DNA of 64,000 nt, taken from an uncultured Butyrivibrio sp. Its GTDB lineage: Bacteria; Bacillota; Clostridia; Lachnospirales; Lachnospiraceae. The position numbers and the translations under genes are program-made. Below are positions 1 through 9,299 of this stretch, piece after piece; position 1 is the stretch's first letter, and each line of letters begins with the position of its first letter. The stretch spans positions 65,869 through 129,868 of the forward strand of contig NZ_CAMVPU010000004.1 in NCBI RefSeq assembly GCF_947169445.1, in the 5' to 3' direction. The notes beneath the pieces are model-generated. The model was not told where the DNA came from. It ran no database searches and was given only the letters and a program-made list of their open reading frames with translations.

Positions 1-36
1 GTATGTTTCTCTTAATTCATTAAGATATTCTTCCAT
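1..36 (-). CDS. Start of an unidentified CDS cut by the window edge
   Basis: An ATG on the minus strand opens a reading frame beginning MEEYLNELRETY that runs off the left edge. It starts ten bases after the stop of the DUF4236 gene, with AGGG a few bases upstream, so it is probably translated from the same transcript. Only 12 codons are visible, so nothing can be said about function. Confidence 0.5.
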   Translation of the reverse strand, partial: MEEYLNELRETY

Positions 37-45
37 TATTTTGCC

Positions 46-1836
46 CTATTCAAAAAAATCCATTAAATCATCCACCATTTTTGAATCTTCGGATTTAACA
101 TGCTCAATCATATTATCTGAATTAACATCATCACTTTCATCTGTCGTGAACAATTCGTCGAAAGGATCCTTAGAAGCTACGGTTTCCTCTATTGGTATAG
201 TTGTATCTACATACGTAGAATCATTAGATGTCTCCGTATGCAGCTCCTCTGTTGAGACAACATTTTCATCTGTCTCTTCTTCGGGACGTGGCTTAGGATA
301 TACTTTTTCCAGCACTATTTCATAATTCTCAGAAGCAAAAAGTGCCTCCTGCATTTGTTCGGAAAGTTCTAGTTCGGCCGGCATTTTCTTAAAGCTACCA
401 ATCTTTATTTGGGCAATAAATCTATTCTCTGAAACAGCCTGAAAAATAAAATGGTAACCATAACTCTTATCAATCTTTTCATCAAATAGCTTCTGCAGGG
501 TGTCTAATCTAAAATCAACACGCTCTTGTGCTTCATAAAGCACAATTCCTCCATCTTTATACTGCGCGCCCTCTATCATATCTACTCCACAACCAAGAGC
601 CATTTTAATCAAGTCCAGATGCCTTTCGCCTGTATCTGTCACTATCTTCTTAAGTTTATTAAAAGCGTCAAGCATATAAGAATCCACTTCATCTGCCCTG
701 ATTATCTTAGTCTCTTGGCTGCTTTTTTGATTGTTCATGGGTTGTTGTTCTGATACCTCTCGTATACCCCTTTCTTCAATAGAAGTATAATAATCCTGGT
801 AGAACCTAAAAGCCTTGGTGATTCCCTTCACTGTCTCATCATTAGATGTTTGAAGTTCAATTCTCAGATTATTTCCAGCCGAGATAATAAGCGTTCCATA
901 TCTGCATACCGGAATCTCTGGGTTGTTTTTGTATCTAAGATCAGCTGATCCATCTCGATTAACAAATTGGTGCGTATAACCAGTAACATACACATCCTTT
1001 TCCACCTTGCCATGTTCTACAAACCTTGTTGTAGAATCAATAATTTTGATCTGGCTATACGGATAAGCAATCGCGTTTCCCCTGCGTGAAACCACTATGT
1101 CGCTGGGCAAAAACAATATACTATACCGTAGTCCCTGAATCTCTATCTTAGGCACATCCGCCACTATAAAATCTAAAGATTTCCTCCAAGCAGGCTTTCT
1201 CTTTATTTTTGCAACACTTCTAGTAACATTTCTTGATACGCCGGCATTAGTTTTTGTATTTCCAATAAAAGAGCTGCTTTCAACCATCCAGAGTTTCTTG
1301 TTGTATTTTAGCTCAAACAGTTCATCGCAGAAAATGTCCCATTCTTCAGCCGCTTCTTCGTCAAGACCATAGTGTAGCTTTACGGTAAAAAGCCAGTCTA
1401 ATAATATTTTGGATATGATAGCTATCGGAATTATCCGTAGTTTAATATAGAAAGCAAGCGTAGCGCATATTACAACCCACAGCAAGAAAAGGATTGTATA
1501 CCTATTATTCCCTTTTCTGATAGTCTCATTTATAAGAGACTCGTTATCATGAGGATTTCTGAATCTTATAGCATCGTCCTCCTCATTAGCTGAATGTCCA
1601 GAAGGCAGATGGGAAAATCTATTTTGATCTACATTTGTATTACGAACGCTCTTGTTTCTGGATGAACCAATTTTCTTTCTATAATAGATGCCATTTTTAC
1701 CAACATTAACATATGTTCCTCTTGGGCCAAATGATAGTCTTGCGCCTTTTACCCCAGTAGACACACCAATTCCGGATTTTGAAAAATTAAGCCTGAATGG
1801 ACCAACTGATTTGCTTTTTCTAAAATAAAACCCCAT
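46..1836 (-). CDS. DUF4236 domain membrane protein
   Basis: This 596-residue protein opens with a clear DUF4236 domain (residues 1-55, starting MGFYFRKSKSVGPFRLNFSK, with SGIGVSTG and GPRGTYVNVG). Two hydrophobic segments follow at about 113-130 and 134-152, so it is probably membrane anchored. The remaining 440 residues are unassigned; the last 80 are rich in Glu, Asp and Thr. DUF4236 domains are short N-terminal modules of unknown function. The start is supported by GAGG seven bases upstream of the ATG. It faces away from the lipoprotein gene at 2101 and is followed closely by another minus-strand gene at the window edge. Confidence 0.85.
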   Translation of the reverse strand: MGFYFRKSKSVGPFRLNFSKSGIGVSTGVKGARLSFGPRGTYVNVGKNGIYYRKKIGSSRNKSVRNTNVDQNRFSHLPSGHSANEEDDAIRFRNPHDNESLINETIRKGNNRYTILFLLWVVICATLAFYIKLRIIPIAIISKILLDWLFTVKLHYGLDEEAAEEWDIFCDELFELKYNKKLWMVESSSFIGNTKTNAGVSRNVTRSVAKIKRKPAWRKSLDFIVADVPKIEIQGLRYSILFLPSDIVVSRRGNAIAYPYSQIKIIDSTTRFVEHGKVEKDVYVTGYTHQFVNRDGSADLRYKNNPEIPVCRYGTLIISAGNNLRIELQTSNDETVKGITKAFRFYQDYYTSIEERGIREVSEQQPMNNQKSSQETKIIRADEVDSYMLDAFNKLKKIVTDTGERHLDLIKMALGCGVDMIEGAQYKDGGIVLYEAQERVDFRLDTLQKLFDEKIDKSYGYHFIFQAVSENRFIAQIKIGSFKKMPAELELSEQMQEALFASENYEIVLEKVYPKPRPEEETDENVVSTEELHTETSNDSTYVDTTIPIEETVASKDPFDELFTTDESDDVNSDNMIEHVKSEDSKMVDDLMDFFE

Positions 1837-2100
1837 TCTTTAACCTCATAAATTACATCAAACGGTTTATACAAGTACATCTTTGCCGGTAAACTTTTGT
1901 AAATGTAAATAAGTCCATACATATTAATGATAGCACATCAATGAACGATATTTTGTAAATTAAAGATAAATAATGATAGCTGGAAACATCTAATACTTCC
2001 CCACTAATTATAAAATGACATTTAATAGAATTATCAGAATTGCGGTAAATGCTAAGTGGTAAGATATAAGTAGCTGTTGTATCTATGAAAGGTAGAAAAA

Positions 2101-3495
2101 ATGAGAATAAAGTATCTTTTGACAGCCACGATTGTGTCACTTTTGTTAATGTCATGTGGTAAATCTACTCCTGAACAGGCTCAAAATAATAACACAGAAC
2201 AAGCAAATATTGAATCTTCTGAAAGCGCAACAGACATATCAGAAATGCCAACATTTTCACAGATCAACGAGAACAGTCAGGATATATTAGGCGAAGATGT
2301 TACTGTAGAACTGAGTAAATATGTACGAATCACAATCCCAGCCGAATGGAATGATCCAGAACACAGGACTATTTCAGATGGAATAATCAACCTCTATCCA
2401 CATGGAAATGAGGAAGATGTTGCAGTTGAAGTTAAAGCAATTGAATATGGGACTCCTTTTAGTTCTCTTATTGATATGTTTAATTCCGAAGAATCACTTC
2501 AACGTGCAAAAGCGAATGCTGGTGAAGGCTTTACACAGGGTACAATCCGAACAACTGATGCTGGAATGATTTTTGATTATATGGTCTACCCTCGAAAGCT
2601 GGACTCAAAAGATTATTGCGATATAGTTTTTTATTATCCACAGTCCGCTGCCCATGCAACAAGATTTACTATGTCAGTGTATTCATCAAAAGGAGCATCT
2701 GATATAAGTATTCAAGACAACATTCATCTATTAAAATCCGTTATAGCTAAAACCCATATAGACTATAACTATACAGAGCAGGATGTTTCAGCCTGCCTTG
2801 CTGCAGAGAAAGAGCGAAAAGAGCTTCTTGCAGCCTCAGCTGAAAAATCAGAACCCACGGCTGACATCAATGCAGCTTCCTCTGAATCATCAGAAGAACA
2901 ACCGAAGAATGTATCAGCAGAGACAGATCTACCAATAATGACTCTTGGCTTATCAAATGAAACCATGCTCAATATATACAATGATTTCCAGGCAGGATTC
3001 GAGAATTATCCCGAGGATCCCGAAGAACAGGTCAAGTACGATGAAGCGCAGTCAAACAAGATTGCAAAGAAATATGGAATAACGTCAGAGCAGGCTGATC
3101 AGGTATATTATTATGTGCTTACAAACTATGCCAAGGTAGCATCTGGGGAAAGTGTTACAAAGCCACTTACCCTGCAACATGGAACATTATTAGACTCTAA
3201 TGTGTCAGGTTCTGTAATAGTGATAAAAGCAAAGATTGAAGCGAATCTCACAAACGATCTGACTATAAAGCAAAATTACTTCAATGTAGAAGACCTCGTT
3301 AAGAATCAGGGACTCGATATTTACAAAGAAATCCAGTACTGGGCTGTGGCTGATATGACAAATGACAAGGAAGCAAAAGTAATCAGCTTCACAGTGCCAG
3401 AAAGCACTATCAGTAAACTCAAAAAAGGTGATATTCCTGCAAACCAGCTGGATAAATATGTAAATGACCTTTGGATACATCCATCGTTACAGTAA
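2101..3495 (+). CDS. Lipoprotein of unknown function
   Basis: This 464-residue protein starts MRIKYLLTATIVSLLLMSCGKS, a lipoprotein signal peptide with lipobox LLMSC and the lipidated Cys at position 19. It should therefore be anchored on the outer face of the cytoplasmic membrane. Residues 20-50 and 240-270 are Ser/Glu/Ala-rich linkers. The middle part (about 65-230) resembles a compact extracellular domain and the C-terminal part (about 280-460) a second one; I recognise neither. The start has AAAGG eight bases upstream. A short ORF begins 16 bases downstream of its stop with its own ribosome site. Confidence 0.8.
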   Translation: MRIKYLLTATIVSLLLMSCGKSTPEQAQNNNTEQANIESSESATDISEMPTFSQINENSQDILGEDVTVELSKYVRITIPAEWNDPEHRTISDGIINLYPHGNEEDVAVEVKAIEYGTPFSSLIDMFNSEESLQRAKANAGEGFTQGTIRTTDAGMIFDYMVYPRKLDSKDYCDIVFYYPQSAAHATRFTMSVYSSKGASDISIQDNIHLLKSVIAKTHIDYNYTEQDVSACLAAEKERKELLAASAEKSEPTADINAASSESSEEQPKNVSAETDLPIMTLGLSNETMLNIYNDFQAGFENYPEDPEEQVKYDEAQSNKIAKKYGITSEQADQVYYYVLTNYAKVASGESVTKPLTLQHGTLLDSNVSGSVIVIKAKIEANLTNDLTIKQNYFNVEDLVKNQGLDIYKEIQYWAVADMTNDKEAKVISFTVPESTISKLKKGDIPANQLDKYVNDLWIHPSLQ

Positions 3496-3511
3496 GGGAG
3501 GCATAAAATAC

Positions 3512-3649
3512 ATGAGCCATAATAGCGAAAATAATAACGAAAGCAAAAATAAGCGCATCAGCACAGGCGCTGCCACTCTTATCTCAGTGCTGGCTGTTCC
3601 CGTAACGTTACTTACCAGCTTGCTTATTTCAAACAAAAGAAAAAGATAA
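3512..3649 (+). CDS. Small single-pass membrane peptide
   Basis: This 45-residue ORF begins MSHNSENNNESKNKR and continues into one hydrophobic helix (STGAATLISVLAVPVTLLTSLLI) ending SNKRKR. A hydrophilic N-terminus followed by a C-terminal membrane segment and positive tail suggests a small tail-anchored or inner-membrane peptide. The ATG at 3512 was chosen because AGGGAGG lies eight bases upstream. It follows the lipoprotein gene by 16 bases, so they are probably cotranscribed. Function unknown. Confidence 0.5.
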   Translation: MSHNSENNNESKNKRISTGAATLISVLAVPVTLLTSLLISNKRKR

Positions 3650-3656
3650 ATCCTAG

Positions 3657-3941
3657 TCAGATCGCAATTCTCCAAGCACATCTGTCTGTGTTGAAGTAGA
3701 GCCTTACAGTACGATACATATCCAGAATCAGAACCCTGCACTCAAATACTTTGTCTTTGCTGCATACAGTAAGGCCATCAGGAGTTGTATAGCAATCCTT
3801 CCGGTACAGCTCCCGATAGCCTTTAATAGTATATGCTTCGTAGACCCCGTCTTCATTCATGATCCGAAATCTCATAGGAATCACGCTGCCATCTGATTTA
3901 TGCTCACATATTACGTCTACTTTATCAATTACCTTGCTCAT
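3657..3941 (-). CDS. Hypothetical 94-residue protein
   Basis: This small soluble protein begins MSKVIDKVDVICEHKSDGS and contains a likely compact beta-rich fold with conserved-looking positions (PMRFRIMNEDG, CRVLILD). Similar small proteins of about 90 residues are common on Firmicutes mobile elements, but I cannot name a family. The start is supported by AAGGGG just upstream of the ATG. It converges on the small membrane peptide gene, with seven bases between the stops. Confidence 0.6.
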   Translation of the reverse strand: MSKVIDKVDVICEHKSDGSVIPMRFRIMNEDGVYEAYTIKGYRELYRKDCYTTPDGLTVCSKDKVFECRVLILDMYRTVRLYFNTDRCAWRIAI

Positions 3942-4031
3942 AACCCCTTACTTATGGTCTGCTCATGACCATACTCCTTTGGTAATGATATTATAGAACA
4001 TTTGTTCGTATATGTAAATATCATTGAAGCC

Positions 4032-4502
4032 TTACATGATATTTACATGATATTTTTCCTGGAAGCGCTCATCACTCATACATAGATATATTATCCCTTC
4101 AATAAAGCCAACTACTTCCGGGATAAACGTCCATGCAAATAATATGTACACAATACCCCAAATTATTTTACCAAGATAAAACTTGTGAATACCAAGACCA
4201 CCTAGAAAGATAGCCAGTAGTGCCGCAGCAAGTTTGCTTCGTTTAGGCCAGGATGGATCATACGAAACTGAAGCTTCTGTATACTGTGGCGTAGCTGAAT
4301 AACTAGGACCACTGTTCTCTGGCATCAAAGGTTCGACTGGTGGTACAGCTGTCATGCTTTCTACCTTAGGTTCCGGCTCTATAACCGGTGCAACATTTTG
4401 AGCCTCTACAACCACAGGCTCATTAGCAATCTCTACTTTTGTTCCACATTCTGGACAAAAGATACCTTCATCAAATTCAGTACCACATTTTGGACAAATC
4501 AT
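4032..4502 (-). CDS. Zinc-ribbon plus TM2 domain protein
   Basis: The 156-residue product has an N-terminal zinc ribbon (CPKCG at 3-7 and CPECG at about 17-21), a proline/glutamate-rich linker and a C-terminal TM2 domain with the typical LGGLGIHKFYLG signature followed by a second membrane helix. TM2 proteins are two-helix membrane proteins of largely unknown function. I chose the internal ATG at 4502 because GGAGGG lies six bases upstream and the zinc ribbon starts immediately after it. The gene lies 29 bases downstream of the large zinc-ribbon protein gene, which suggests one operon and a shared, zinc-ribbon-related role. Confidence 0.85.
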   Translation of the reverse strand: MICPKCGTEFDEGIFCPECGTKVEIANEPVVVEAQNVAPVIEPEPKVESMTAVPPVEPLMPENSGPSYSATPQYTEASVSYDPSWPKRSKLAAALLAIFLGGLGIHKFYLGKIIWGIVYILFAWTFIPEVVGFIEGIIYLCMSDERFQEKYHVNIM

Positions 4503-4531
4503 GATAACCCTCCTCGCAAGCAAAATACTAT

Positions 4532-7500
4532 TTAACTGTTCCTTCCATATTTATTCTCTTTGCCACAGAACGCACAGAACTTTGACTGCCGCTGAATCTT
4601 ATTGCCACAATGGACACAAAATACAGTGTCAGGATTAGCCACGTTTTTAATTTCAGCAGATACATTGGTAGTGCCTTGCGCTGGCTGAATGCTTGTACTA
4701 ACTACGCTTTTTTCGTTTGCCATAGCTTTAATGGCTGAGGATATATTGTACAACTTATCTGCGCTTCTAATTGATGCTATTCTACCTTTTTCAAATCCAT
4801 TATCAGTAATATAAACGTATTCTGTAGGATATTGTCCTCGCATAGCAGCATTAATGACCTGTACCCAGGATGCATCATTCTTGGAATAAATAACACTCTG
4901 TAAGAAGCGTCCTTTCTCCCAAATTATAAAATGATCACCCTGCACTTCACACTTCTTGATATTGCTTAATTCAAAGGTCATCGATTCGCCTTGGTCTGTA
5001 GCTATAAATTTTACGCATTCCTTAGTAAGAATCATGTTTCCTATAGCTTTCCCAACTTTCTGAGATACGTAAACTTTTCCAAACGCTAAAGCAGCATCGT
5101 CAGTCAGTTCTCCTGCTATATCAAACTTTTTGTTACAAAACTTTAAAGCAGTCGTTTGGGCATGTTCATAGTTAAGCGCTTCATTGATGGCCAATATAAC
5201 CGCGGGTTCTTCGCAAATCATAAATGTTCTGTTGCCTGAGCCGTCCTTTAGTCGTATTGCTACGGGATGAGATACATTGTCTGGATCAAATTCTATTCCT
5301 AAAAGATTTGATATCTCAATTGTTCTATGCCAACTCAGAAAGTCATCCGCCAACAGCGTCTCTTTTCCATCATAATATAGTAGGAAAGATTCCGGCGATG
5401 CTTCTATAGAATACTGTAGCTTGCTCTTTAGTGTCTCATCCGAAATATCTCTAAACCTTACATTATAGGTATAATTAAGCTCCACCTTTTTTGCATACTC
5501 TAGAAATTTCAGCCCAAATTTGCTCATATCTCTAGCTGTTTCTACTTCATTAACTGCCTCTGGACGAGGAATTCCCATCCGTTCATTCCATAAGTATGGG
5601 TTACCTGCATATTTTACACAGAAAAACGAAAGTAGGTTGATCAAAAACTGAATATTCTTCTCCGCCAAGTCCTTCTGATCAGTGGCAATGCCTGCTATAT
5701 GGATTACATCATCCTGCTTATTGTCAGCAATTTTAATATGATTTTCATCTTCTTTAGTAATAGATTGGATATTTTTCAATGAAAATAGCGCGCCCTTTTT
5801 CATGGTGTCCATGTGTAACTCGGACACCATAAAACCCTCATCTTTAGGTTCATAAAGTGTCTCAACTTTGCTAGAATATGAAATAATTACTGGTTCTTCT
5901 ATTCCAATTTTTGACGGAAGCCCCTTTATCTGTGGGTATTTTTTATGCCCGCTGCCTAGGGCGGAAAACCATATATTGGAAAGAATTTTGTTTTTCCCAT
6001 TATAGAATGGGATATCTGAAATCATCAAAGAGAACAGACTATCATAGTTATCACCAGCTTCTTCTCTACAAACTGCCCTCATTTCCCCGAGATTATTCAA
6101 ATAGAACTTACCTATCTCCTCTTCAATAATGCCAACCAACGGAGATGCAGCACTCGGAAGTTTTTTCTCTGCTTCAAGCTTTTTAACTATTTCCATGCGG
6201 TGTGCGCAGTCTTTATAACTCGAAATTGAAGGCAATGAATTGTACAGAATGCTAAACTCTATATCATTCAGCAATTCATTCCATGAATTCTGAGCACCTT
6301 TAGCATTGATCATTATATTTACCAGAGCACACAACGCCCTCACATTATGATTTCCCTTGAAATCATTAGACTCCAATAATTTCTTGTCTTTATTCTCTCC
6401 TCTGACAGATGCGTATAACGTTATAGAAGTCGCAATCTTCTTATCATTGAAGTCATATTTACACGAAAGTTTTACAATCTCATCATAGAAAAATTTTTGA
6501 CCGTTTATGAACAATATACGATCAGTTCCTAATATATCTAACCCATGCGCATTATATTCGAATAACACTCTTTCACCCAAATATAGTTCCTGAAGCTTGG
6601 TATAAAGCTTTGACAGCCTGTCAATAGGCATATCTTTTATGTATTCCTTCTGGAATAGCTGTATATATTCTTCAAGTTTTGATATTTGATTTACTGCATT
6701 ATCATAAGCATCATCAGCCTTGGCAGCTCTAGTGCGATCACGATCAGCTTTATCCGCAGGATAATAGAACGAAAGCCCCCAGAACTCTAAGTATTCAACG
6801 AAACCCTTATTTCCAGCATTAATAGCCGCCTGTATCTCAGGCATGATTCTTAGGTAGTACTCCCGTTTAATTGGAAAGAGCTGAATGCAATTGAGCGTAT
6901 TTCTTATCAGTTCCTCACGATCTTTACTATATCTGCTAGAGTTCTCAAATAGAAGATCCGCTTCCTTCTCATCAAAATTAAATAGATCTCCTTCAATTAT
7001 TCCAGCCGCCAACATTTCCGACTTAAATGCAAAATATGCATTAATCACACAATCATAAATCGGATATGTTAACTGAAAAAACATATCCTCATCATAGTAA
7101 AGATCTTCAATACGTCTTTTAAAATCCGCGTTACTCGGATCTTTCCACGCATCTCCAATAGAACGAACAAAATCTGTTCCTGCATTGAGAATTGAAGCAG
7201 TAAACGCACCTTTAATGGCTCCCTTAAGTCCAAAGCCTCCACCAGACCATCTTGAACGACTGGCATTTCTTATTTCCTTATATTCCTCAAATGCTCTTTT
7301 TTCTTCTAAAATATCTGTTATTTTGCTAACTGCAGATTCGTAATATATGCTGTAGTCCATATTGTATGAACTATAGTACTTATTAATGAAATCATCGATT
7401 GACATATTTATGCCGCATTGGAACATTTGTCCCATTATCTTATCCAGTAATCGGTCAATCACCTGTGATGCTTTTTCTGGAACAACTTTAATTGCTGTTT

Positions 7501-7819
7501 GAATATCACCAGCATCACAATAAGCGTCAATAAGCTGATCTCTGGCTTTCTCTCCAATCGCAACAAATTCACCAAGTGTCCCTGCAAAAGATTGATACTT
7601 AATGCTTGGAGCATATATTTCATACTCTCCGATTGAATATTTTGTATCAACTAAACCCATAGGTTCTTCATTTGCTTCATCTAAGGGGGCATTAACAGCC
7701 TCATTAGTACTATCCTGGGCTTCAGTATTGAAAAACTCCGCTGGGCAACCACAGTTTGGACAAGTAGCCGCTCTAGAAGAAATCATTTTTCCACAATCTG
7801 GACATTGAATTAAAGCCAT
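4532..7819 (-). CDS. Large protein with zinc ribbons at both termini
   Basis: This 1095-residue protein has a zinc ribbon at the N-terminus (CPDCG and CPNCG within the first 25 residues) and another at the C-terminus (CVHCG and CAFCG in the last 30). Between them are several weakly repeated segments with a beta-rich pattern followed by a helix, which could be PH-like domains, plus long helical stretches. There is no signal peptide, and only one weakly hydrophobic Gly-rich stretch near residue 200. I chose the ATG at 7819 because AAGGAG precedes it by five bases and the first Cys pair follows at once. I do not know its function. With the TM2/zinc-ribbon gene downstream it looks like a two-gene operon. 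Confidence 0.7.
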   Translation of the reverse strand: MALIQCPDCGKMISSRAATCPNCGCPAEFFNTEAQDSTNEAVNAPLDEANEEPMGLVDTKYSIGEYEIYAPSIKYQSFAGTLGEFVAIGEKARDQLIDAYCDAGDIQTAIKVVPEKASQVIDRLLDKIMGQMFQCGINMSIDDFINKYYSSYNMDYSIYYESAVSKITDILEEKRAFEEYKEIRNASRSRWSGGGFGLKGAIKGAFTASILNAGTDFVRSIGDAWKDPSNADFKRRIEDLYYDEDMFFQLTYPIYDCVINAYFAFKSEMLAAGIIEGDLFNFDEKEADLLFENSSRYSKDREELIRNTLNCIQLFPIKREYYLRIMPEIQAAINAGNKGFVEYLEFWGLSFYYPADKADRDRTRAAKADDAYDNAVNQISKLEEYIQLFQKEYIKDMPIDRLSKLYTKLQELYLGERVLFEYNAHGLDILGTDRILFINGQKFFYDEIVKLSCKYDFNDKKIATSITLYASVRGENKDKKLLESNDFKGNHNVRALCALVNIMINAKGAQNSWNELLNDIEFSILYNSLPSISSYKDCAHRMEIVKKLEAEKKLPSAASPLVGIIEEEIGKFYLNNLGEMRAVCREEAGDNYDSLFSLMISDIPFYNGKNKILSNIWFSALGSGHKKYPQIKGLPSKIGIEEPVIISYSSKVETLYEPKDEGFMVSELHMDTMKKGALFSLKNIQSITKEDENHIKIADNKQDDVIHIAGIATDQKDLAEKNIQFLINLLSFFCVKYAGNPYLWNERMGIPRPEAVNEVETARDMSKFGLKFLEYAKKVELNYTYNVRFRDISDETLKSKLQYSIEASPESFLLYYDGKETLLADDFLSWHRTIEISNLLGIEFDPDNVSHPVAIRLKDGSGNRTFMICEEPAVILAINEALNYEHAQTTALKFCNKKFDIAGELTDDAALAFGKVYVSQKVGKAIGNMILTKECVKFIATDQGESMTFELSNIKKCEVQGDHFIIWEKGRFLQSVIYSKNDASWVQVINAAMRGQYPTEYVYITDNGFEKGRIASIRSADKLYNISSAIKAMANEKSVVSTSIQPAQGTTNVSAEIKNVANPDTVFCVHCGNKIQRQSKFCAFCGKENKYGRNS

Positions 7820-7985
7820 ATTACTCCTTCCCAAAACACTAATATATCTACAAATTCGTTAACATTTGCCAAATTATCCCTAATACTACTATTTTATCAT
7901 CAGAATATTAACCAATTGTTAACGTATTATAATATATTTATTACCCATTATTGCCATTATTGCCGCATAAACGCTTGAACACAAA

Positions 7986-8027
7986 AACAGGAACAACTGT
8001 TTCACTTCTTAAACAGTTGCTCCTGTT
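7986..8027 (-). terminator. Strong hairpin terminator
   Basis: A 17-bp stem with one mismatch and an 8-base loop (7986-8002 pairs with 8011-8027). Read on the minus strand it is followed by TTTTTG. It lies about 85 bases after the stop of the gene at 8110 and separates that gene from the zinc-ribbon operon. Confidence 0.8.
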
Positions 8028-8109
8028 GTCATTCATTATACAGATATTATTTACGCAAGAAATATGTGATACTTCTGCAAATTCAAACATCATACATCTT
8101 AACTTCACC

Positions 8110-8445
8110 TCAGCGTTCTTCTATCCAGCAGTATGTTCCATCTGTATTTTCATAACCAGACCAGACCCGCCCTACTGCATCGGTAGCTTGGCGTACTGGA
8201 CAAGGATTAAACTCAGCCGAGTACGAACTGCCATCCTCGTAAAACCATAAGATGTATCTGCCCTCGTGTACTCCATATATCGTTCGACCATTTTCATCAG
8301 TACCAGTCTCTGAATAGTCAAATTCGGGCTCATCATGGTGGATTACGGGCTGTTGTGGATATATATAATCACACACAAACATAGGCGCATCTGCTCCTAC
8401 AGCTTGTTTACAAATGCCGGCATTAGCTTTTACTGGTTTTTTCAT
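8110..8445 (-). CDS. Hypothetical small protein, paralogue A
   Basis: This 111-residue protein starts MKKPVKANAGICKQAV. Its C-terminal 75 residues contain an ordered set of motifs (YSETGTDENG, YGVHEGRYILWFYEDGSS, FNPCP, DGTYCWIE) that recur in the gene at 8927-9208. The two genes are tandem paralogues in the same orientation. The ATG at 8445 has AAAGGAG seven bases upstream. There is no signal peptide or membrane segment. The conserved aromatic and Cys residues (FNPCP, TYCWIE) could form a small beta sandwich. Family and function are not recognised. Confidence 0.65.
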   Translation of the reverse strand: MKKPVKANAGICKQAVGADAPMFVCDYIYPQQPVIHHDEPEFDYSETGTDENGRTIYGVHEGRYILWFYEDGSSYSAEFNPCPVRQATDAVGRVWSGYENTDGTYCWIEER

Positions 8446-8926
8446 TATTACTCCTTTCAGTTGAAAGGGCTTGACTGCGTGAAAGAGGGTCTTTTGCACA
8501 AAAAAAGCTCAATTAACCGCAAAATCAAACCCAAGCCCTATACAATATGGGGCTTTTCAAATACATCAGTATCAACATTCGATTTCTCAGTTATTGAGCT
8601 ACCTACGCCACAATGACGTTTGTGCCAATAATGAATTTTTTTGATTTAGTCGTTTTCCTTGATTCATAAGCTCTTCTTGAGCTTATGATGATATTATCAT
8701 CCTCAACAAAGCTGTTCAATCTTATTTTTCTGAAAAATTGATAAAACGTCTATAAACCTGCCTACCATTGCACTTTGAGAGTTTTTCAACGCCACAGATA
8801 ATATGGGCATTTACAGCAGGTAGGTTTGTCGGATCAATAATAATACCGATTTATAAGATAATAACCCTCTAAAAATAAGGAGTAACGGGCATTATCCGCT
8901 ACTCCTTATTGGTAATCAGTATTCAG
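8446..8926. other. Intergenic region between two paralogues
   Basis: About 480 bases with no convincing gene. It holds a hairpin at 8533-8557 (stem AAGCCC-ATA), a 9-bp perfect inverted repeat at 8665-8687 (CATAAGCTC, five-base loop) and the terminator of the downstream paralogue at 8874-8910. The inverted repeat could be an operator for the 8110 gene, since it lies upstream of it. I see no clear sigma-A promoter. Confidence 0.4.
8868..8910 (-). terminator. Rho-independent terminator
   Basis: An 11-bp perfect stem (AATAAGGAGTA at 8874-8884 with TACTCCTTATT at 8900-8910). On the minus strand it is followed by a T-run (TTTTTAG). It begins 17 bases after the stop of the gene at 8927. Confidence 0.85.
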
Positions 8927-9208
8927 TTATTTGACGGACTCAATCCAGCAGGTTGTCCCATCAGAATTATCAAAGCCTTCCCACTCTCGTCCATCATCAT
9001 CAGTCCTATGATGATCGGCACAGGGATTATACTCAACTGAATGAGCACTGCCATCTTCATGCAACCAGAATATGTATCTACCTTCATGAATTCCATAAAT
9101 CAAGATCCCATTCTCATCTGCACTTGTTTCTGAATATACATAATCCGGGTTGGAGCAGTTCCCATGTGGCAGCTGGTGAATCTGATCTTGTTTACAAATC
9201 TTAGACAT
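8927..9208 (-). CDS. Hypothetical small protein, paralogue B
   Basis: This 93-residue protein starts MSKICKQDQIHQ. It shares with the gene at 8110 the order YSETSADENG, YGIHEGRYIFWLHEDGSA, YNPCA and DGTTCWIE, so the two are diverged duplicates. The ATG at 9208 was chosen because AAAGGAG precedes it by nine bases. It ends in a strong terminator and so forms its own short transcription unit. There is no membrane segment. Function unknown. Confidence 0.65.
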   Translation of the reverse strand: MSKICKQDQIHQLPHGNCSNPDYVYSETSADENGILIYGIHEGRYIFWLHEDGSAHSVEYNPCADHHRTDDDGREWEGFDNSDGTTCWIESVK

Positions 9209-9264
9209 ATCACCTAACTCCTTTGTAAAATCCACTTAACAGTTACATCAAAAACATAAATACA

Positions 9265-9299
9265 CAAAAAAGAGAGCATGCTAAATTAGCTTCGCTCTC
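9265..9299 (-). terminator. Terminator of RNA segment 1
   Basis: GAGAGC (9294-9299 read on the minus strand) pairs with GCTCTC (9272-9277), with an inner GCTAA/TTAGC helix and six T residues following on the minus strand. It lies upstream of the 9208 gene, so it must end a separate minus-strand transcript, which supports RNA segment 1. Confidence 0.8.

Noticed and set aside
1853..2155. Minus-strand open frame of 100 codons between the DUF4236 gene and the lipoprotein gene
   Set aside because: Covers the lipoprotein start antisense, has no ribosome site and random composition. The region is a divergent promoter region.
8533..8557. Hairpin AAGCCCTATA/TATGGGGCTT followed by TTTT on the plus strand
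   Set aside because: No plus-strand gene lies upstream that it could terminate, so I list it only as a structure in the intergenic region.
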